A stretch of 10,002 nucleotides of DNA, from assembly GCA_900550175.1 (NCBI GenBank), contig URQX01000059.1, positions 1-10,002 of the forward strand, given 5' to 3'. This document shows, in pieces, positions 5,592-10,002 of the stretch. Position numbers and translations under genes: made by a program. The notes under the pieces are model-generated. The model ran no database searches. It was not told where the DNA came from and was given only the letters and a program-made list of their open reading frames with translations. The stretch's first letter is position 1. Each line of letters begins with the position of its first letter. This DNA is from an uncultured Veillonella sp. (GTDB taxonomy: Bacteria; Bacillota; Negativicutes; Veillonellales; Veillonellaceae).

Positions 5592-7598
5592 TTATAGACG
5601 TTCTTCTAATTCCATCCACCGTTCTGTGAGCACATCTATTTGGGATTGAGTCTCTTCTCGCTCAGCCATCAAGGATTGCATCTTTTCATAATCAGTAGCA
5701 ACTTGACTGATCATGACATCAAGGCCCTTTACTAAATGCTCTAATTTAGGTAGTTCATCCATAATTTTAGCATACTCTGCTTCTTCTGCTTTGTTTAACC
5801 CCTTCTTTGGTGCGTCTTTAAAAGTATCGCCCTCAGAAGTTTTCATATTACTATCAACGACATCTGCCGAGTTACCTAGAGATGAATCATCACTGCTAGC
5901 AGTAATCGTAGCCCGTTCATTTTTTTCCACTTTAGAGCCTACAGGCATCTCCATATTAGCCATATAGAATGGACGCTTTCCACCGCTACTTTCATCTAAA
6001 GAATCCTTGTAGTCGGAATAGGATCCATGAACGATTTCTATTTGACCATCACCACAAAAGACAAAGAGTTTGTCCACAACGCGGTCTAAGAAATAACGGT
6101 CATGACATACGGTGATAATGACACCACTAAAGGAATCGAGGAAATCCTCTAACACTTCGAGGGTTGGAATGTCCAAGTCATTGGTCGGTTCATCTAGCAA
6201 CAACACATTAGGCGCGCTCATAAGTAATTTCAATAGATACAATCGACGTCGTTCACCACCAGAAAGTTTGCGAATAGGTACACCATGTAGCTCAGGTGTG
6301 AAAAGGAATCGCTCAAGAATCTGACCAGCACTCAACGTAGAGCCATCACCTAGCACCATATAGGAATGGTCCTCGCGAATATAATCGAGAACACGCATAT
6401 CTTCATCAAACTCTGGCAGTTCTTGCTTGAAATGAGCAATGCGCACTGTCTCGCCTTTACCAATAGTACCACTTGTAGGTTCATAGGTTCCATCAAGAAT
6501 GTTCATAAAAGTTGATTTACCAACACCATTAGGACCTACGATACCAATGCGATCATGACGTACTACGTGGTAGGTGAAATCCTTAATCATAGGACGCGCG
6601 CCAAAGTAAAAAGCTAAATGTTCAATATCAAAGATGGTTTTCCCTAAACGCGTTTTTAAAGCAATGGGATCCATTTGATCAGGGCGTCTAATTTTCTCCA
6701 TAGTTTTAAGTTTTTCATACCGATCTAAACGGGCCTTTTGTTTTGTCGTTCTCGCCAACGCACCGCGTCGTACCCATTCAATTTCTCGTTTTAAGAATTG
6801 ACGGCGCTTCTCTTCCGTAGCCGCCTCACGAGCCTCTCGATCAGCTTTTAAAGCAATAAATTCTTCGTAATTACCATCGTATTGGTACATGTGACGATTT
6901 GATAATTCTAAAATCCCATTACATACGGAATCAAGGAAATATCTATCATGGGTACTGATTAATAGTCCCCCTTGGCGGGCACTTAAATAGGATTCCAACC
7001 AATCAATACTATCTTCATCTAAATGATTTGTCGGTTCGTCTAGCAACAATAAGTCACAAGGATATAGTAAGGCTTGCCCTAATGCAAGACGACGCTTTTG
7101 ACCACCAGATAACATCGCCACCTTCTGCTCTACATTTGGAAATCCTAATTTAGATAAAATAATACGAGCTTCTTGCTCTACTTGCCATCCATCTTGTTGA
7201 TCCATTTGTTCCAAGGCATTCATGTAGTTACGAGATACTTTAGCATCCTCATCACCAGATTCTTGCATTTGACGATATTCACGACTAATGCGCTCAAAGG
7301 ATTGTACCATTCGTAAACGAGGATGATTCCCATCGAGAACAGCTTCTAACAATGTAGAATCTGGATCAAAGTCTGGTGTCTGCGCTAAGTAATGGATACT
7401 AGCCTTACCATTTCGCTCAATGGTCCCCTTATCAGGCTCCATTTGCCCTGCTAAGATTTTTAAAAACGTAGACTTACCTGTCCCATTAATGCCCACGAGA
7501 CCTAATCGTTTCTCAGTGGTGAAAGTAATATTTACCTCTTTAAATAGCAGTCGTGTGCCATATGATTTTTCTATGTTTTGTAAACTAATAACGTTCAT
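5592..7598 (-). CDS. ABC-F family ATP-binding protein (Uup-like), two ABC domains and C-terminal coiled coil
   Basis: This soluble protein has duplicated ATPase domains and no membrane part. ABC-F proteins act on the ribosome rather than in transport. It has 668 residues. Domain 1 has Walker A GINGTGKST (36-44), signature LSGGQ (163-167) and Walker B DEPTNHLD (187-194). The charged inter-domain linker, about 250-310, includes EWVRRGALARTTKQKARLDR, a Uup-style sequence. Domain 2 has GPNGVGKST (355-363), LSGGE (445-449) and DEPTNDLD (469-476). A Ser/Asp-rich low-complexity stretch (about 535-595) then leads to a C-terminal coiled coil (603-668), as in Uup. Both catalytic glutamates are present. 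The ribosome binding site is TAGGAGC before ATG 7598. A housekeeping Uup-type role is more likely than antibiotic resistance, but the sequence alone does not separate them. No clear intrinsic terminator follows. Confidence 0.92.
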   Translation of the reverse strand: MNVISLQNIEKSYGTRLLFKEVNITFTTEKRLGLVGINGTGKSTFLKILAGQMEPDKGTIERNGKASIHYLAQTPDFDPDSTLLEAVLDGNHPRLRMVQSFERISREYRQMQESGDEDAKVSRNYMNALEQMDQQDGWQVEQEARIILSKLGFPNVEQKVAMLSGGQKRRLALGQALLYPCDLLLLDEPTNHLDEDSIDWLESYLSARQGGLLISTHDRYFLDSVCNGILELSNRHMYQYDGNYEEFIALKADREAREAATEEKRRQFLKREIEWVRRGALARTTKQKARLDRYEKLKTMEKIRRPDQMDPIALKTRLGKTIFDIEHLAFYFGARPMIKDFTYHVVRHDRIGIVGPNGVGKSTFMNILDGTYEPTSGTIGKGETVRIAHFKQELPEFDEDMRVLDYIREDHSYMVLGDGSTLSAGQILERFLFTPELHGVPIRKLSGGERRRLYLLKLLMSAPNVLLLDEPTNDLDIPTLEVLEDFLDSFSGVIITVCHDRYFLDRVVDKLFVFCGDGQIEIVHGSYSDYKDSLDESSGGKRPFYMANMEMPVGSKVEKNERATITASSDDSSLGNSADVVDSNMKTSEGDTFKDAPKKGLNKAEEAEYAKIMDELPKLEHLVKGLDVMISQVATDYEKMQSLMAEREETQSQIDVLTERWMELEERL

Positions 7599-7629
7599 CG
7601 TATGCTCCTATTATGTCATTCTGATATTT

Positions 7630-7635
7630 ATTATA
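7630..7635 (-). promoter_or_regulatory. -10 element of the ABC-F promoter
   Basis: A perfect TATAAT on the minus strand lies 31 bases before ATG 7598. The -35 at 17 bases spacing (TTACTG, 7658-7653) is weak and overlaps the -35 of the divergent plus-strand promoter. Confidence 0.6.
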
Positions 7636-7648
7636 CTACACATTACCA

Positions 7649-7677
7649 TTGACAGTAACAGGGCCCCTCAGTAGAAT
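7649..7677 (+). promoter_or_regulatory. Promoter of the acidic hypothetical gene
   Basis: A consensus TTGACA (7649-7654), 17 bases and TAGAAT (7672-7677) lie 33 bases before ATG 7711. The -35 region overlaps that of the divergent ABC-F promoter, so the two probably interfere with each other. Confidence 0.8.
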
Positions 7678-7710
7678 AAACGTAACGTATATATTCATGA
7701 GGAGGTCCAC

Positions 7711-8031
7711 ATGGCAGCAGATATCGTTTTAGACTTTTATGAAACTATTAACTTTGAACTTATCGATATCGATGGGTATGACACATTATTTACAGAGCTC
7801 TTGGAAGATGGCACCTATGCAACTGTGTCTGATGACGACGGTCATTTGCCAGAGGATTTAGAAACGCCAATCGTATTTAATGTATACGATGATAACGACT
7901 CCTTCCAATGGAGTGTGACCCTAGATGATTCTTATCAATTAAAAGACTTATTGGATAGTGCTGAAAGTACAGATGCATTCTTAGAAACACTTCAAAAAAT
8001 TCGACAAGAACATATCGAACAGTACCAATAA
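7711..8031 (+). CDS. Acidic hypothetical protein, 106 aa, unknown function
   Basis: I do not recognise this protein. It is strikingly acidic: 28 Asp/Glu against 3 Lys/Arg in 106 residues. It has no signal peptide, no membrane segment and no Cys. The N-terminal half alternates hydrophobic and acidic residues (MAADIVLDFYETINFELIDI; TPIVFNVYDDNDSFQWSVTL), suggesting beta strands. The C-terminal 30 residues (LLDSAESTDAFLETLQKIRQ) look helical. ATG 7711 is well supported by GAGGAGG five bases upstream and a near-consensus promoter, and a strong terminator follows directly, so it is a genuine single-gene unit. It is the only plus-strand gene here and diverges from the ABC-F gene. Its make-up would suit a small cytosolic binding or inhibitor protein, or a nucleic-acid mimic, but this is speculation. 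Confidence 0.85.
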   Translation: MAADIVLDFYETINFELIDIDGYDTLFTELLEDGTYATVSDDDGHLPEDLETPIVFNVYDDNDSFQWSVTLDDSYQLKDLLDSAESTDAFLETLQKIRQEHIEQYQ

Positions 8032-8034
8032 AAC

Positions 8035-8067
8035 AAAAGCGATGACCTTAAACAAGTCATCGCTTTT
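8035..8067. terminator. Bidirectional terminator between convergent genes
   Basis: AAAAGCGATGAC (8035-8046) pairs exactly with GTCATCGCTTTT (8056-8067) around a nine-base loop. Read on the plus strand it closes the acidic gene (stop 8031); read on the minus strand it serves the glycosyltransferase (stop 8085). U-rich sequence follows on the plus side (TTTTATAATTTT). Confidence 0.88.
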
Positions 8068-8078
8068 ATAATTTTATA

Positions 8079-8098
8079 AATCTATTAGCTAATAGATT
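8079..8098. repeat. Perfect 20-bp palindrome across the glycosyltransferase stop codon
   Basis: AATCTATTAG is followed directly by its reverse complement CTAATAGATT, covering the last codons and the TAA of the glycosyltransferase. With the hairpin at 8035-8067 it may form a double 3' structure. It is A/T-rich with no loop, so extrusion in RNA would need several central bases unpaired. Confidence 0.5.
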
Positions 8099-9239
8099 CC
8101 TCTGCTTTCACTAATTCTACAGACGCCTCTGCATCTAATATGTCTATAAGACTATTTACGATGTTTGCTGCACCATCTACATGCCATTCACGAGCGCGCT
8201 CAGACATTTGTTGAAGTCGTGGAGGATTAATGAGTAATGCTGTCACAACATCACCTAGGTTATGAATATCACGAGCCCACCGAGCACAACCTCGTTGTTC
8301 TAATAGTTCTGCGTTGGCCTCCTCTTGACCAGGAATGGCATTAAAGAATACCATTGGCAAACCAATTGTAACGGCCTCCATACATGTTAATGCACCTGGT
8401 TTTGTAACAAGTAGAGTAGATGATTTCATAAGCTCCGAAATATTTGTAGTATACCCATACACAATAGTATTTGTTCTCATAGATTCACTAAGAGTAACCA
8501 AGGACTCATACAACGATGTATTTTGGCCCGCTACAACTGTAATCTCATCAATACCATGTACATCATCTAAATGCTTTAATGCCGTTTCTAGAGAACCTAA
8601 ACCAAGCCCACCGCCCATTACGAGCACTTTTATTGATTCTTCTACTTTATAATCTTCAATGGCGTCACGGAAGAAAGCACGGCGTACAGGAATGCCTGAT
8701 ACATGAATCCGAGCTATATCAATACCAGATGCGACCATTTCAGTTACCATTGATTCAGTAGCCACATAGTATGTATCAATCTGTGGGTAAAGCCAAAACT
8801 GATGACTACTAAAATCCGTCATAATAGCCACTAGCGGTACATCAATATGACCTTGGCGTTTTAAGATAGACGCAGCACCACATGGGAATGGATGAGTAAA
8901 TACCATTACATCTGGCTTTTCTTGTTGCACCAACTTAAGCATACGACTTTTTAATAAGTATGATAAGGCAGTTTGCATAACAGTACCACGTTTTTCACCC
9001 TTTGATACGCGATAGATTATATCGTACAGCATAGGAAATACATCTATCATCTTGATATATGTGCCTTTAATCAAATGTTCTACAGACATGGTTTCTGTAT
9101 CTAAAAAGTCCACATGAGTAATCGTAGCTTGTGGCTCCTTCTCTTTCCAATATTCTTCTATAGCTCTAGCAGCCTGCATATGTCCGGTCCCAATAGAAGC
9201 GGACACAATGAGAACCTTCCGTGATCTTTCGTTATTCAT
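8085..9239 (-). CDS. Glycosyltransferase, MGDG synthase / UgtP family (GT28-type)
   Basis: The enzyme is predicted to transfer a hexose from a nucleotide sugar to diacylglycerol or a similar lipid at the inner face of the membrane, making glycolipids. It has 384 residues, as usual for the family. The N-terminal MGDG-synthase domain opens with VLIVSASIGTGHMQAARA (the SxGxGH acceptor-side loop at 13-20) and includes THPFPCG (115-121) and MTDFSSHQFW (140-149). The C-terminal GT-B nucleotide-sugar domain has GIPV (182-185), MGGGLGLGS (208-216), TKPGALTCMEA (279-289) and PGQEEANAELL (303-313). There is no transmembrane segment; peripheral membrane association is typical. ATG 9239 has only a modest ribosome binding site (AAAGGG). 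An extended -10 promoter lies 21 bases upstream. MurG is a related alternative, but the MGDG-type N-terminal half argues against it. The acceptor lipid is not determinable from sequence. Confidence 0.88.
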   Translation of the reverse strand: MNNERSRKVLIVSASIGTGHMQAARAIEEYWKEKEPQATITHVDFLDTETMSVEHLIKGTYIKMIDVFPMLYDIIYRVSKGEKRGTVMQTALSYLLKSRMLKLVQQEKPDVMVFTHPFPCGAASILKRQGHIDVPLVAIMTDFSSHQFWLYPQIDTYYVATESMVTEMVASGIDIARIHVSGIPVRRAFFRDAIEDYKVEESIKVLVMGGGLGLGSLETALKHLDDVHGIDEITVVAGQNTSLYESLVTLSESMRTNTIVYGYTTNISELMKSSTLLVTKPGALTCMEAVTIGLPMVFFNAIPGQEEANAELLEQRGCARWARDIHNLGDVVTALLINPPRLQQMSERAREWHVDGAANIVNSLIDILDAEASVELVKAEESIS

Positions 9240-9259
9240 AGTACACCCTTTCTCTGTGC

Positions 9260-9268
9260 ATTATACCA
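9260..9268 (-). promoter_or_regulatory. Extended -10 promoter of the glycosyltransferase
   Basis: The minus strand reads TGGTATAAT, a perfect -10 with TGn extension, 21 bases before ATG 9239. It sits directly after the HU terminator, so the gene is probably transcribed on its own. The -35 region is the T-run of that terminator and has no consensus. Confidence 0.6.
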
Positions 9269-9278
9269 TAAATAAACG

Positions 9279-9306
9279 AAAAAAAGAGACCTCGAAAGGT
9301 CTCTTT
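9279..9306 (-). terminator. Intrinsic terminator of the HU gene
   Basis: AAAGAGACCT (9283-9292) and AGGTCTCTTT (9297-9306) form a ten-base stem. On the minus strand the loop is UUCG, and a run of seven U follows. It lies 15 bases after the HU stop codon. Confidence 0.92.
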
Positions 9307-9321
9307 CCAATCCATTTGGGA

Positions 9322-9621
9322 TTATTTTTTGCGTTTTTTAGCTTTTGCAGCGTTAACTTGTTCTTTCAAACCTTTACCAGCTTTGAATGCAGGAGATTTG
9401 GAAGCTGCGATAGTGATAGTTTTACCGTTTTGTGGGTTACGGCCTTCGCGAGCTGCGCGTTCACGAACTTCGAAAGTACCGAAGCCGATAACTTGTACTT
9501 TACCGCCAGCAGCTAATTCTTCAGCAACTGTGTCGAATACAGCTTTTACTGCTTTTTCAGCGTCTTTTTTAGTTAATTCAGTTTTTTGTGCAACACTTGC
9601 GATTAATTCTGTTTTGTTCAT
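9322..9621 (-). CDS. hup: DNA-binding protein HU
   Basis: HU is a dimeric histone-like protein that bends DNA and organises the nucleoid. This 99-residue protein shows the full family pattern: MNKTELIASVAQKTELTKKDAE N-terminal helices, then the signature GFGTFEVRERAAREGRNPQ (46-64), the NGKTITIAASKSPAFKAGK arm and strand region, and LKEQVN. It is slightly longer than the usual 90-92 residues because of a basic tail AAKAKKRKK that could add DNA contacts. ATG 9621 has AAGGAGG seven bases upstream. It follows mazG by 51 bases with no terminator between, so the two may be co-transcribed, although a weak TATAGT in the gap could give HU its own start. The mazG-HU order is common in Firmicutes. Assignment is very secure; IHF is less likely because a single homodimer-type gene stands in the usual HU position. 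Confidence 0.96.
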   Translation of the reverse strand: MNKTELIASVAQKTELTKKDAEKAVKAVFDTVAEELAAGGKVQVIGFGTFEVRERAAREGRNPQNGKTITIAASKSPAFKAGKGLKEQVNAAKAKKRKK

Positions 9622-9672
9622 GACAGAACCTCCTTAAAAATACTATACCTAAGAAGCATGCAAACCTTTAGG

Positions 9673-10002
9673 CTACTTTTCCTGCACTTTAGCCTCCTCC
9701 CAAAAAGCATCCAGCTCAGCTAATGAAAAGTCTTCCCATGAGCGATCGCTTTGGTTAACACAAGCTTCTACATGTAAAAAACGCTGTCGGAACTTTGTGT
9801 TTGTGCGATTTAGTGCATTTTCACCGCTTATTTTATACCATCTTAATAGATTAATCAAGGAAAAAAGCACGTCCCCCGCTTCTTTTTCCATATTTTCTCT
9901 ATCTTCTTGGGCAATAGCCTCCTTAAATTCATCCATTTCCTCGGAGACTTTCGCCCAAACCGGATCGAGCTCATCCCAGTCAAAACCTAGCTTTGCAGCC
10001 TT
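9673..10002 (-). CDS. mazG: Nucleoside triphosphate pyrophosphohydrolase MazG, C-terminal part
   Basis: MazG hydrolyses (d)NTPs to monophosphates and pyrophosphate, with roles in cleaning aberrant nucleotides and in the stringent response. The window holds the last 109 residues; the rest lies beyond the right edge. The reading frame is open to the edge without a stop, and begins KAAKLGFDWDELDPVWAKV, the usual start of the second MazG domain. Metal-binding motif pairs E-x-x-E (EEMDE) and E-x-x-D (KEAGDVLF) follow. Then come SLINLLRWYKISGENALNR and TKFRQRFLHVE, and the C-terminal LAELDAFWEEAK typical of MazG. The first visible in-frame ATG (9936) is internal, not the true start. It is immediately upstream of HU, a conserved pairing. 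Confidence 0.93.
   Translation of the reverse strand, partial: KAAKLGFDWDELDPVWAKVSEEMDEFKEAIAQEDRENMEKEAGDVLFSLINLLRWYKISGENALNRTNTKFRQRFLHVEACVNQSDRSWEDFSLAELDAFWEEAKVQEK

Noticed and set aside
9208..9637. Plus-strand frames of about 102 codons opposite HU
   Set aside because: They are antisense to a certain HU gene, cross its terminator and lack ribosome binding sites.

Overview
The window reads as chromosomal DNA from a low-to-mid GC, anaerobic member of the Firmicutes lineage. The best guess is Veillonella or a close relative in the Negativicutes. This rests on gene content and overall feel (monomeric [FeFe] hydrogenase, mazG-HU pair, AGGAGG ribosome binding sites, A/T-rich spacers), not on a marker gene, so the genus is an inference. 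Almost everything is on the minus strand; only one small gene (7711-8031) is on the plus strand.

Layout from left to right. (1) 1-1143, minus: an ascorbate-type PTS operon in the order IIA (ulaC-like), IIB (ulaB-like), IIC (ulaA-like, cut by the left edge). (2) 1144-2024: a gene-poor, A/T-rich stretch that holds a 57-codon gene with a G-A-G-R-P-R-K-P N-terminus, a strong hairpin, a wide inverted repeat that may fold as RNA, and the terminator of the next operon. (3) 2025-3645, minus: a phosphate transport pair, a DUF47 protein overlapping a Pit permease by 8 bases. (4) 3990-5459, minus: a two-cluster [FeFe] hydrogenase fused to its small-subunit domain. It has its own promoter, whose -35 lies inside a near-perfect Crp/Fnr-type palindrome. 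(5) 5592-7598, minus: a Uup-like ABC-F ATPase. (6) 7711-8031, plus: a very acidic protein of unknown function, divergent from the ABC-F gene through back-to-back promoters. (7) 8085-9239, minus: an MGDG-synthase/UgtP-type glycosyltransferase. (8) 9322-10002, minus: HU, preceded by the C-terminal part of MazG, which is cut by the right edge.

Most genes are housekeeping or central metabolism: sugar-acid uptake, phosphate uptake, H2 metabolism linked to ferredoxin, ribosome-associated ATPase, envelope glycolipid synthesis, nucleoid structure and nucleotide sanitation. Transcription units are well separated. Clear intrinsic terminators follow pit, the hydrogenase, the acidic gene (shared with the convergent glycosyltransferase) and HU. 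I see no rRNA, tRNA, CRISPR array, transposase or prophage gene. I did not find a convincing undescribed multi-gene system. The most worthwhile leads are the hydrogenase control region, the hydrogenase active-site substitutions, the small gene and structured region at 1270-1608, and the acidic orphan protein.
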